DNA of 64,000 bases from Mesorhizobium shangrilense (lineage in GTDB: Bacteria > Pseudomonadota > Alphaproteobacteria > Rhizobiales > Rhizobiaceae): contig NZ_JBEWSZ010000001.1 of NCBI RefSeq assembly GCF_040537815.1, positions 3,782,001-3,846,000 on the forward strand, in the 5' to 3' direction. This document shows, one piece after another, positions 25,637-35,023 of this stretch. The notes under the pieces were generated by a model. The model was not told the DNA's origin. It was given only the letters and a program-made list of their open reading frames with translations, and did not search any database. The position numbers and the translations under genes are program-made. Positions within the stretch are counted from its first letter, which is position 1. The number at the start of each line of letters is the position of its first letter.

Positions 25637-27028
25637 CTATCGGCTCACCGCCAATAGCAGGACGCCAGCCAGGGCCGACCCTGCCAGCGTCGGCAGCATG
25701 CCGATCTTCAGCTTCAGCACCGCGACCATCGCGGCGCAGGAAAGCAGTGCTGCCCGCCAGTCGATCGACGAAAGCACGGGCACGTCCATCCCCAGCCCCA
25801 CGCCGCGGACTTCGCGGAAGATAACGTGCAAGGCAAACCACAAAGCGAGGTTCACGATGACGCCCACGACAGCGGCAGTGATCGCCCCCAACGCAGCCGA
25901 CAATGCCTTGTTGCCGCGCAGGGCTTCTATGTAGGGCGCGCCCAGAAATATCCAGAAGAAGCACGGAGTGAAAGTTGCCCACAATGTGAGCAGCGCCCCA
26001 AGCGATCCGGCAAGCACGGGACTGAGCGCTCCGGAGTGGCGGAACGCGGCAATGAAGCCGACAAACTGCAAGACCAGAATGAGGGGCCCCGGTGTGGTTT
26101 CGGCAAGCCCTAGGCCATCGACCATTTCACCAGGGGCAAGCCAGCCAAAAGACTCGACAGCAGCCTGCGCGACATAGGCCAGGACGGCGTAGGCGCCGCC
26201 GAAGGTGACCACCGCCATGAGGCTGAAGAACCCGCCGATCTGTGTCCAGACACTTGCAGTGCCGGTGAGCAACCAGACCAGCAAGACAGGCCCCAGCCAG
26301 ATCGGCAGCCAGATGGCAATCGTTCGCGGCGCATGCCATTTCGTCGGCCTGGTGTGGGTCAGTTCGCCTCGCTCGAACATGACGTCAACCGCGCCCTTGA
26401 GATCAGGAGCGTTGTCCTTGCCGTGAGCCTGGCCAGAGAAGAGCGCGGGCGCAATCCGGTTTCCGGCCCATCCCGCCAGACCGGCGAAGAGGATGATCAA
26501 TGGGAACGGCACCTTCAAGGCGTAGATGGCAATAAACGCGCAAAGCGCGATCGACACCATGATGCGGTTCTTCAGCGCCCGTCGCCCGATCCGGATCACC
26601 GCCTCGACCACGACGGCAAGCACGGCTGCCTTCACGCCGAAAAACAGCGACTCGACAAGGGGCGCATCGCCGTAGAGTGCGTAAAGCGTGCTCAAGGTCA
26701 GCATAACGACCGCACCCGGCGCGACGAAAAGGATGCCGGCGACCAGCCCTCCCACCGTCTTGTGAAGCAGCCAGCCGATGTAGATGGCGAGTTGCTGGGC
26801 CTCAGGACCGGGCAGCAGCATGCAGTAATTCAAGGCATGCAGGAAACGCTGTTCGCCGATCCAACGCCGCTCCTCGACCAGTTCCTTGTGCATGAGCGCA
26901 ATCTGCCCGGCCGGCCCGCCGAAACTGAGCAATCCGATTTTCGCCCAGACCTTCAGCGCTTCGTTGAAGGTTGGCGCCGCCGGCACATCGACAATCCCGC
27001 CCTCGTTTTTCGAAGCCACGGTGTTCAT
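25637..27028 (-). CDS. chrA: Chromate efflux transporter ChrA
   Basis: A 463-residue inner-membrane exporter of the CHR family, long (two-domain) form, which expels chromate using the proton gradient. The two homologous halves are visible. The N-terminal one has KVWAKIGLLSFGGPAGQIALMHKELVEERRW and LLPGPEAQQLAIYIGW; the second has VVTFGGAYAVLAYVAQAAVE and GLAETTPGPLILVLQFVGF. About 10-12 hydrophobic segments are present. The start ATG 27028 overlaps the stop of the ChrB-like gene (ATGA), so both are in one operon. Sulfate-analogue transport is the alternative for distant homologues, but the similarity to ChrA is strong. Confidence 0.92.
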   Translation of the reverse strand: MNTVASKNEGGIVDVPAAPTFNEALKVWAKIGLLSFGGPAGQIALMHKELVEERRWIGEQRFLHALNYCMLLPGPEAQQLAIYIGWLLHKTVGGLVAGILFVAPGAVVMLTLSTLYALYGDAPLVESLFFGVKAAVLAVVVEAVIRIGRRALKNRIMVSIALCAFIAIYALKVPFPLIILFAGLAGWAGNRIAPALFSGQAHGKDNAPDLKGAVDVMFERGELTHTRPTKWHAPRTIAIWLPIWLGPVLLVWLLTGTASVWTQIGGFFSLMAVVTFGGAYAVLAYVAQAAVESFGWLAPGEMVDGLGLAETTPGPLILVLQFVGFIAAFRHSGALSPVLAGSLGALLTLWATFTPCFFWIFLGAPYIEALRGNKALSAALGAITAAVVGVIVNLALWFALHVIFREVRGVGLGMDVPVLSSIDWRAALLSCAAMVAVLKLKIGMLPTLAGSALAGVLLLAVSR

Positions 27029-27843
27029 GCCAGCTTGCCTCCGGACGGCCAGTTATGCGTTTCGTCCGTGGCATCGCGGCACCACCTGAAAAACGCATCG
27101 TAGAGCAGCATGCCGGCTTCCAACTGTTCCAGATCGTCGCGGAACATGCGTGACAGGCCAAGCGAGGCAGCGAGAAATCCGGCAGCCTGGGGAACCAGGT
27201 CGAGGCTTGCGGTGTCGGCCGCGCGGACAATGGTGGCAAGGCGATCGAGCGCCTGGGATTGGAGCCCGAACTCCTCGATCATCGTGTCGAAGGTGCAGCG
27301 CTCGCCACGGTGACTCCAGAACACATTGTCGATGTCGAAAGGCACAGCCTGAAAGCGGTCGGCAACAGCCAATACTTCAGCTGGCTCGACGAACAGAAAC
27401 ACCGCGCCGGGGTCAACGAAACGCCGGATCAGCCATGGGCAGGCAATACGATCAACTTTCGGGCGAGCCCGTGTCACCCAGACGGTGCGGCCCTTTTCAT
27501 CGCGAGGCGGCATCTTGCCGGTGCGAACCAGAAGTCCTTTGCCGTCGCGCCAGGCTTCGAACCCGCCTTCAAGGGATTCAGCGGAAATCCCCTCATGCCG
27601 CAGCCACGCGGCCACGCCCTGCGAAAGCTTTTGACCTTTCTGGCAGACGACCACCACCGGCTTGCCCGCGAATTCAGCCGCCCAGGTCGAAACAGTTTTG
27701 AAGTCACGCTGGATCGAGGCCGGAAGCAGGCGCGGATCGGCGTTGTAATCATCATCGATGCGAACATCGATGATAACAGGAGCGCCCGGCAGACCGACAA
27801 GGCGGGTCAGTTGCGGGACGGTGATAGCGGTTGTTGACGGCAT
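27025..27843 (-). CDS. Rhodanese-ChrB fusion protein, chromate-responsive
   Basis: A 272-residue two-domain protein. Residues 1-115 form a rhodanese-like domain (VIIDVRIDDDYNADPRLLP, VVVCQKGQKLSQGVAAWLRHEG), with Cys of VCQKGQK at the expected active-site loop. Residues 125-270 match the ChrB C-terminal domain (VWVTRARPKVDRIACPWLIRRFVDP, HRGERCTFDTMIEEFG). ChrB proteins regulate chromate export, and a rhodanese N terminus replaces the usual DNA-binding part, so this version may sense or reduce rather than repress. ATG 27843 sits 7 nt after AGGAGGTG. It is co-translated with chrA. A TTGACA-like -35 element appears on the minus strand at 27951-27956. Confidence 0.82.
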   Translation of the reverse strand: MPSTTAITVPQLTRLVGLPGAPVIIDVRIDDDYNADPRLLPASIQRDFKTVSTWAAEFAGKPVVVVCQKGQKLSQGVAAWLRHEGISAESLEGGFEAWRDGKGLLVRTGKMPPRDEKGRTVWVTRARPKVDRIACPWLIRRFVDPGAVFLFVEPAEVLAVADRFQAVPFDIDNVFWSHRGERCTFDTMIEEFGLQSQALDRLATIVRAADTASLDLVPQAAGFLAASLGLSRMFRDDLEQLEAGMLLYDAFFRWCRDATDETHNWPSGGKLA

Positions 27844-28034
27844 GGCGTCCACCTCCTGAAAGAGAAGCCTGGACGCGAACGTTGGGCTGACGCCTCACGG
27901 GGTCGTCGCGATACACCCCTTGTCGTGATGGTGGAATTCTCGCGGTCGCTTGTCAAGCATCGTGCTGTTCTCGCCCTGTCATGGCGGCACGGTGTATTCC
28001 CAATTCCAACATCGACCACGCGGGGGCATCTGAT

Positions 28035-28060
28035 GGCGGCTTGATTTGCACCAAGCCGCC
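28035..28060 (-). terminator. Hairpin downstream of dehydratase gene
   Basis: GGCGGCTTG (28035-28043) and CAAGCCGCC (28052-28060) pair perfectly over 9 bp with an 8-nt loop, 17 bp after the dehydratase stop. No T-run follows on the minus strand, so it is a possible Rho-assisted terminator or 3' end stabiliser. Confidence 0.5.
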
Positions 28061-28076
28061 GATTGCCATTCCGCTG

Positions 28077-29882
28077 TTAGTGATTGTCCCTCGGCACGCC
28101 CATCGTATGGGCCACGTCCTGGTATTTCACCGCCGGCTTCAGCACCATGCCTTCCGAGAACTGATCGACCATGCCGCGCTGGATCTCCTGCCATGGCGTC
28201 TGGTGCTTGGGATAATGATAGCCGCCATCTTTCTGCAGTTCGGCGCGGCGCCGCGCGATCTCGTCGTCCGAGACTAGAATGTTGGCGGTAGCCTTGTTCA
28301 AATCGATGCGGACCCGATCTCCGGTCTTGAGCAGGGCCAGTCCGCCGCCGATCGCCGCTTCCGGCGAAGCGTTGAGGATGGACGGCGAGCCAGAGGTCCC
28401 GGACTGGCGGCCGTCGCCGATACAGGCCAGCGCGTGGATGCCCTTCTTGATCAGGTAGGCCGGCGGCTGCATGTTGACGACTTCGGCGCCGCCGGGATAG
28501 CCGATCGGGCCAGCGCCGCGCATGAACAGGATGGTGTGCTCGTCGATGCCTTGCGCGGGATCGTCGATGCGGGCGTGGTAATCCTCCGGACCGTCGAAGA
28601 CCATGGCGTTGCCCTCGAAGGCTTCCGGGTCCTTCGGGTTGGACAGATAGCGCTCGCGGAACTCGGGCGAGATGCCGCTGGTCTTCATGATCGCCGAATC
28701 GAACAGATTGCCCTTGAGGTTGATGAAGCCGGCGTTCGTCTTCAGCGGCTCGGCGACCGTGCGGATGACGTCCGCGTTCTCGTTGACGACGCCGCTGCAA
28801 TTGTCGCCGATCGTCTTGCCGTTGACGGTCATGGCTTCCGGATAGGGCAACAGCCCGCCCTTCATCAACTCGGCAACGACAGCCGGCACGCCGCCAGCAT
28901 GGTGGTAATCCTCGCCGAGATATTCGCCGGACGGCTGCAGATTGACGATGAGCGGCACATGGAGGCCGATCTTCTGCCAGTCGTCATTGGTTAGCGGCAC
29001 GCCGAGATGGCGGGCGATGGCGTTGAGATGGATCGGCGCGTTGGTCGAACCGCCAATGGCCGAATTGACGACAATGGCGTTTTCGAAGGCTTTCCGCGTC
29101 ATGATGTCGGACGGCTTCAAATCCTCATGCACCATGTCGACGATGCGCTTGCCCGTCTCGTAGGCGATCTGGCCGCGCTCACGATAGGGTGCGGGGATAG
29201 CGGCGGACCCCGGCAACTGCATGCCAAGCGCCTCGGCCAGCGAATTCATGGTGGTGGCGGTGCCCATGGTGTTGCAATAGCCGGTGGATGGCGCCGAGGA
29301 GGCGACGATGTCCATGAACTCGTCATAGTCGATCTCGCCGGCCGACAGGCGTTGGCGCGATTCCCAGACGATGGTGCCGGAGCCGGTGCGCTTGCCCTTG
29401 TGCCAGCCATTGAGCATCGGGCCGACCGAGAGCGCGATGGCCGGGATGTTGACGGTGGCGGCGGCCATCAGCAAAGCCGGCGTGGTCTTGTCGCAGCCGA
29501 TGGTGAGCACGACGCCATCGAGCGGATAGCCATAGAGCACTTCGACAAGGCTGAGATAGGCGAGGTTGCGGTCGAGCGCCGCGGTCGGGCGCTTGCCGGT
29601 CTCCTGGATCGGATGGCACGGGAATTCGAAGGGAATGCCGCCCATCGACACGATGCCTTCGCGCACGCGCTTGGCCAGCTCGATGTGATGGCGGTTGCAA
29701 GGCGAAAGATCCGAGCCGGTCTGGGCGATGCCGATCAGCGGCTTGCCCGACATCAGTTCGGCGCGCGTCAGCCCGTAGTTCAGGTAGCGCTCCAGATAAA
29801 GCGCGGTCATTCCCGGGTTGTCGGGATTGTCGAACCATTCCTGCGAGCGGAATTTTTTCTTTCTGGTGGGGGCGCCTGCCAT
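28077..29882 (-). CDS. IlvD/Edd family dehydratase, sugar-acid (L-arabinonate-like) type
   Basis: A 601-residue iron-sulfur dehydratase. The N-terminal [37 protein letters not shown] is the form seen in L-arabinonate/galactonate-type dehydratases rather than in IlvD itself. Cluster ligands are expected at Cys in [22 protein letters not shown] and [11 protein letters not shown]. The C-terminal GSGSP-type loop appears as [28 protein letters not shown]. The product would be a 2-keto-3-deoxy sugar acid. Two adjacent ATGs (29885, 29882) follow GGAG; 29882 has the better spacing. No sugar transporter or aldolase lies beside it, so its pathway is scattered. It is divergent from the CoxG-like gene. 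Confidence 0.87.
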   Translation of the reverse strand: MAGAPTRKKKFRSQEWFDNPDNPGMTALYLERYLNYGLTRAELMSGKPLIGIAQTGSDLSPCNRHHIELAKRVREGIVSMGGIPFEFPCHPIQETGKRPTAALDRNLAYLSLVEVLYGYPLDGVVLTIGCDKTTPALLMAAATVNIPAIALSVGPMLNGWHKGKRTGSGTIVWESRQRLSAGEIDYDEFMDIVASSAPSTGYCNTMGTATTMNSLAEALGMQLPGSAAIPAPYRERGQIAYETGKRIVDMVHEDLKPSDIMTRKAFENAIVVNSAIGGSTNAPIHLNAIARHLGVPLTNDDWQKIGLHVPLIVNLQPSGEYLGEDYHHAGGVPAVVAELMKGGLLPYPEAMTVNGKTIGDNCSGVVNENADVIRTVAEPLKTNAGFINLKGNLFDSAIMKTSGISPEFRERYLSNPKDPEAFEGNAMVFDGPEDYHARIDDPAQGIDEHTILFMRGAGPIGYPGGAEVVNMQPPAYLIKKGIHALACIGDGRQSGTSGSPSILNASPEAAIGGGLALLKTGDRVRIDLNKATANILVSDDEIARRRAELQKDGGYHYPKHQTPWQEIQRGMVDQFSEGMVLKPAVKYQDVAHTMGVPRDNH

Positions 29883-30029
29883 CATGGTCTCCGTATTTGT
29901 ACGACAAATCGATATGGCAACGCACGGAAGCAGGCAAGAGGGACGCACGGTCGCAACCGGACTTTGGTGCGATAGACATGCGCCAAGCCGTGCGATAGGC
30001 CTTCGAGCAGTCTTGTCCGGGAGGTTTTG

Positions 30030-30479
30030 ATGGCTTTGGTGATCGAAGGCGAGGAACGCATTGCCGCACCCTTGCAAAAAGTCTGGGGGGCGTTGAACGA
30101 CCCCGAGGTCTTGAAGGCGACCATTCCCGGCTGCCAGAGCCTGGAAATGACCTCGCCGACCGAAATGGCGGCAACCGTGGTGCTGAAGATCGGGCCTATC
30201 AAGGCGACGTTCAAGGGCGAGGTGACCCTGAAGAACCTCAAGCCACCGCACTCCTACACGATCCAGGGCGAAGGCAAGGGCGGTATAGCCGGCTTCGCCA
30301 AGGGCGGCGCCGACGTGACGCTGACGGAAGATGGGCCGGATGCGACGGTGTTGAAATACGCGGCCAAGGCCGATGTCGGCGGCAAGATCGCCCAACTGGG
30401 CAGCCGGCTGATCGAATCGACCTCGAAGAAACTGGCCGGACAGTTCTTTTCGAGCTTTGGCGAGAAGGTGGGCGGCTGA
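30030..30479 (+). CDS. SRPBCC/CoxG-family protein (carbon monoxide dehydrogenase subunit G-like)
   Basis: A 149-residue START/SRPBCC-fold protein. The N-terminal [34 protein letters not shown] is the characteristic CoxG beginning, and [33 protein letters not shown] is the typical C-terminal helix. CoxG helps recruit or assemble Mo-containing CO dehydrogenase-type enzymes at the membrane, but here no coxMSL genes are near. The ATG is preceded by GGGAGG at 30019-30024. It is divergent from the dehydratase gene and converges, across a repeat element, on the Mrp-type ATPase gene. Confidence 0.85.
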   Translation: MALVIEGEERIAAPLQKVWGALNDPEVLKATIPGCQSLEMTSPTEMAATVVLKIGPIKATFKGEVTLKNLKPPHSYTIQGEGKGGIAGFAKGGADVTLTEDGPDATVLKYAAKADVGGKIAQLGSRLIESTSKKLAGQFFSSFGEKVGG

Positions 30480-30482
30480 GCG

Positions 30483-30658
30483 CCCTCTCCCCCTCGAGGG
30501 GAGGGTGCCGAGCGAAGCGAGGCGGGAGGAGTCACCTCAACTGCCTCGACCTTGCCCGAACCGCGTCCGACTTGCGAAGAAATAGCGCCGAGCACGTCGC
30601 CGCGGACCCCACCCGGCCCTTCGGGCCACCCTCCCCTCGTAGGCCTCAAGGGGGAGGG
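30483..30658. repeat. G-rich inverted-repeat element between convergent genes
   Basis: Two palindromes (30483-30505, CCCTCTCCCC-type closing on GGGGAGGG; 30629-30658, CCCTCCCCTC closing on GGGGGAGGG) flank a short loop region containing GCCCTTCGGGC. The layout matches the other rhizobial hairpin elements in the window. Placed between two converging stops, it probably serves as a bidirectional transcript end. Confidence 0.75.
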
Positions 30659-30667
30659 ACAACTGCG

Positions 30668-31837
<1,170 letters not shown>

Positions 31838-31945
31838 TCATTCTTCCTCATGCAATGTGCGCCTCAGATAATGCAGTTTCCGCGCGGAACCAAGCGGGTC
31901 GCTTTGAAGGGCTGACAGGCGCTCGCGGCTGTGGCAGCCTTCAGC

Positions 31946-32845
31946 ATGATCGACAAGCTGGAATTTTTCATCGCGCTCGCCCGGGAAGAGCACTTTGGTC
32001 GGGCGGCCGAGGTGTGCGGCGTCACCCAGCCGACGCTTTCGGCCGGCATCAAGCAGTTGGAGGGCCAGCTCGGCGTCATGCTGGTTCTGCGCGGCTCGCG
32101 CTTCCAGGGGCTGACGCCGGAGGGAGAACAGGTGCTGGTGTGGGCGCGGCGCATCGTTGGCGACACCCGCACCATGCGCGAGGAAATGCGCGCGGCACGC
32201 CACGGCCTTTCCGGCCGCATCCGCATTGCCGCCATACCGACAGCGCTCGCCATGCTGCCGCGCCTGACGACGCCGTTCCGCGAAAAGCACCCCGGCGTCA
32301 CCTTCTCGGTGCTGTCGCGGACCTCGATCGAGGTGTTGTCGCTGCTCGGCAATTTCGACATCGACGCCGGCATCACCTATCTCGACAATGAGCCGCTGGG
32401 GCGAGTGACCAGCGTGCCGCTCTATGACGAGCGCTACCAGTTGATCACCGCTGTCGGGAATCCCTATTCCGATCGCGACAAAGTGACATGGGCGGAGCTC
32501 AGCAGCCTGCCGCTCTGCCTGCTGACGCCTGACATGCAGAACCGCCGCATCATCGACCAGCATCTGGCCGAAGCCGGGGTGCAGGTGCGACCGACACTCG
32601 AATCCAATTCGATGATCGTGCTGTTCTCCCATATCCGTACCGGAAAATGGTCATCGATCATGCCACTCAACCTCGCGGAAACATTCGGCTTTTCGGAGCC
32701 GATCCGGGCCATTCCAATCGTCGAGCCCGATGCGAGCCACACGGTCGGCCTGGTGGCGGCGCCGCGCGAACCGCACACGCCGCTGGTCTCGGCGCTGCTG
32801 GACGAGGCGATGGCGCTGGCGGACGATTTCCACGCTCACCGTTAA
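31946..32845 (+). CDS. LysR-family regulator, probable regulator of fds genes
   Basis: A 299-residue LysR protein. The N-terminal winged helix reads LEFFIALAREEHFGRAAEVCGVTQPTLSAGIKQLEGQLGV; the effector domain follows from about residue 90 (RIRIAAIPTALAMLPRL). The GTG at 31931 is possible but ATG 31946 matches the usual LysR beginning (MIDKLEFF). It lies 135 bp upstream of and parallel to fdsG, and a classic T-N11-A dyad (ATAG-N7-CTAT) stands in that gap. In fds operons a LysR gene in this place is often called fdsR. Inducer unknown; formate is the simple guess. Confidence 0.87.
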   Translation: MIDKLEFFIALAREEHFGRAAEVCGVTQPTLSAGIKQLEGQLGVMLVLRGSRFQGLTPEGEQVLVWARRIVGDTRTMREEMRAARHGLSGRIRIAAIPTALAMLPRLTTPFREKHPGVTFSVLSRTSIEVLSLLGNFDIDAGITYLDNEPLGRVTSVPLYDERYQLITAVGNPYSDRDKVTWAELSSLPLCLLTPDMQNRRIIDQHLAEAGVQVRPTLESNSMIVLFSHIRTGKWSSIMPLNLAETFGFSEPIRAIPIVEPDASHTVGLVAAPREPHTPLVSALLDEAMALADDFHAHR

Positions 32846-32872
32846 GCTAGATATTGCTGGCGGATGACGTTT

Positions 32873-32889
32873 GATAGAAGATTTCTATC
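32873..32889. promoter_or_regulatory. LysR-type box upstream of fdsG
   Basis: GATAGAA-gat-TTCTATC is a perfect 7-bp dyad; its core ATAG-N7-CTAT fits the T-N11-A rule for LysR proteins. It is about 90 bp upstream of the fdsG start and 28 bp after the regulator's stop, so it probably controls the fds operon. Confidence 0.6.
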
Positions 32890-32980
32890 GAACAACGAAA
32901 CAGCTTTATTGATTTCGCGGGTTTCCTCTGATTTTGTAAACACTTAGCGACAAAACGCTATCGACCAGGGAGGGCGCTGC

Positions 32981-33460
32981 ATGACGATGCAGCCTGCAAG
33001 TACCGAGATCGCATCGCGCACGGCGGCGATCATCCATGAGATGAAGGGGCTGGAAGGCCCACTGCTGCCGATCCTCCACGGCATCCAGGAAGAGTTCGGC
33101 CATGTGCCGAAGGACTCCTTGCCCATCATCGCCGAGGCGCTGAATATTTCCAACGCGGAAGTCCACGGCGTCGTGACCTTCTACCATGATTACCGCAGCC
33201 ATCCGGCCGGCCGGCATGTGCTGAAAGTCTGCCAGGCAGAGGCCTGCCAGTCGATGGGTTCGGACGCGGTTGCCGCCAAGCTCAAGCAATTGCTGGGCAT
33301 CGGCTTTCACGAGACGACCCGCGACGGCGCGGTGACGCTGGAGCCCGTCTATTGCCTCGGCCTGTGCGCCTGCGCGCCGTCGGCGATGCTGGACGGCGAA
33401 GTGATCGGGCGGCTGGACGACGAGAAACTCGACGAGATTGTTGCCGAGGTGCGCTCATGA
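32981..33460 (+). CDS. fdsG: NAD-dependent formate dehydrogenase gamma subunit
   Basis: A 159-residue NuoE-like subunit holding one [2Fe-2S] cluster. The four ligands are Cys84 and Cys89 (KVCQAEACQSMG) and Cys125 and Cys129 (YCLGLCACAPS). It passes electrons between the FMN and cluster chain of the soluble FdsGBA complex. The start ATG follows GGGAGGG with a 5-nt gap; a second ATG two codons later is equally readable. Its stop overlaps the fdsB ATG (ATGA), and the LysR box lies upstream. Confidence 0.93.
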   Translation: MTMQPASTEIASRTAAIIHEMKGLEGPLLPILHGIQEEFGHVPKDSLPIIAEALNISNAEVHGVVTFYHDYRSHPAGRHVLKVCQAEACQSMGSDAVAAKLKQLLGIGFHETTRDGAVTLEPVYCLGLCACAPSAMLDGEVIGRLDDEKLDEIVAEVRS

Positions 33461-35013
33461 TCCCCCGCATCTACATCCCCGGCGATTCCGGCGCTCTGTC
33501 GCTCGGAGCGGAAAAGGTTGCCAAGGCGATCGCAACTGAGCTTGCCGAGCGTGGCATCGAAGCCAAGATCGTACGCAACGGCTCGCGCGGCGCCTATTTC
33601 CTCGAACCGATGGTCGAAGTGGCGACGGCGAACGGCCGCGTTGCCTATGGGCCGGTGAAAACCTCCGACGTCAAAAGCCTGTTCGATAGCGGCTTCCTCA
33701 CCGGCGGCCATCACAAGCGCTGGCTGGGCTCGCCCGACAAGATCCCGTTCCTCGCCAAGCAGACGCGGCTGACCTTTGCCCGCTGCGGCATCAACGATCC
33801 GCTGTCGCTCGACGCCTACAAGGCGCTCGGCGGGTTGAAAGGCCTGCAGAACGCGGTGGCCATGGCGCCGATCGAGGTTGTCAGCCAAGTCACCGCATCC
33901 GGCCTGCGCGGCCGTGGCGGCGCCGGCTTCCCGACCGGCATCAAGTGGAAGACCGTGCTCGATGCCACCGCTGACAAGAAATACATCGTCTGCAACGCCG
34001 ACGAGGGCGACAGCGCCACCTTCGCCGACCGCATGATCATGGAAGGCGACCCCTTCGTGCTGATCGAAGGCATGGCGATCGCCGGTGTCGCGACCGGCGC
34101 GACCAAGGGGTTCGTGTATATCCGCTCGGAATATCCGCATGCGGTGGCGATGATGCGGAAAGCCGTCGATGTCGCCCGCAAGGCCGGCGTGCTCGGGCTC
34201 AACGTGCTGGGCTCGCCCAATGCCTTCGACATGGAAATCCGCGTCGGCGCCGGCGCCTATGTCTGCGGCGAGGAAACGTCGCTGCTCAACAGCCTGGAAG
34301 GCAAGCGCGGCGTGGTGCGCGCCAAGCCGCCGCTGCCTGCAATCCAAGGCCTGTTCGGCAAGCCGACGGTGATCAACAACGTCATCAGCCTAGCCTCCGT
34401 GCCTATCATCATGGACAAGGGCGCAGCCTTCTACAAGGATTTCGGCATGGGCCGCTCGCGCGGCACCATCCCGATCCAGATCGCCGGCAACGTCAAGTTT
34501 GGCGGCCTGTTCGAGGCTGCCTTCGGCATGACGCTGGGCGAGATCGTCGACGATATCGGTGGCGGCACGGCGACTGGCCGGCCCGTCAAGGCAGTGCAGG
34601 TCGGCGGCCCCTTGGGCGCCTATTTCCCGCGAGCGCTGTTCAACACGCCGTTCGACTATGAAGCCTTCGCGGCCAAGGACGGGTTGATCGGCCACGCCGG
34701 CATCACCGTGTTCGACGATACCGCCGACATGCTAAAGCAGGCGCGCTTCGCCATGGAATTCTGCGCCATCGAAAGCTGCGGCAAGTGCACTCCGTGCCGC
34801 ATCGGCTCGACGCGCGGCGTCGAGACCATCGATAAGATCGCCAGTGGGGTAGAGCCGGAGAAGAACATCGCTCTGGTCACCGACCTCTGCAACACGATGA
34901 AGTTCGGCTCGCTCTGCGCGCTGGGTGGCTTCACCCCCTACCCCGTGATGAGCGCGCTCAACCATTTCCGCGAAGATTTCAAGCCGGCGCCGGTCGCCGA
35001 AGCAGCAGAATAG
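33457..35013 (+). CDS. fdsB: NAD-dependent formate dehydrogenase beta subunit
   Basis: A 518-residue subunit that holds FMN and the NAD site. It has an N-terminal thioredoxin-like/NuoE-like part (residues 1-110) fused to a NuoF-like part. GRGGAGFPTGIKWKTV (NADH/FMN glycine loop), GAGAYVCGEETSLLNSLEGKRG and the [4Fe-4S] ligands in ESCGKCTPCRIG plus a later Cys (TDLCNTMKFGSLCALGG) are clear. It reduces NAD+ with electrons from formate. Start ATG 33457 overlaps the fdsG stop; fdsA begins 10 bp after its stop. Full family length, no defects seen. Confidence 0.94.
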   Translation: MIPRIYIPGDSGALSLGAEKVAKAIATELAERGIEAKIVRNGSRGAYFLEPMVEVATANGRVAYGPVKTSDVKSLFDSGFLTGGHHKRWLGSPDKIPFLAKQTRLTFARCGINDPLSLDAYKALGGLKGLQNAVAMAPIEVVSQVTASGLRGRGGAGFPTGIKWKTVLDATADKKYIVCNADEGDSATFADRMIMEGDPFVLIEGMAIAGVATGATKGFVYIRSEYPHAVAMMRKAVDVARKAGVLGLNVLGSPNAFDMEIRVGAGAYVCGEETSLLNSLEGKRGVVRAKPPLPAIQGLFGKPTVINNVISLASVPIIMDKGAAFYKDFGMGRSRGTIPIQIAGNVKFGGLFEAAFGMTLGEIVDDIGGGTATGRPVKAVQVGGPLGAYFPRALFNTPFDYEAFAAKDGLIGHAGITVFDDTADMLKQARFAMEFCAIESCGKCTPCRIGSTRGVETIDKIASGVEPEKNIALVTDLCNTMKFGSLCALGGFTPYPVMSALNHFREDFKPAPVAEAAE

Positions 35014-35023
35014 GAACCACACC

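Noticed and set aside
28077..30395. Long N-terminal extension of the dehydratase frame
   Set aside because: Codons beyond 29885 cross the divergent CoxG-like gene; the family start is the MAGAPTRKK region with GGAG upstream.
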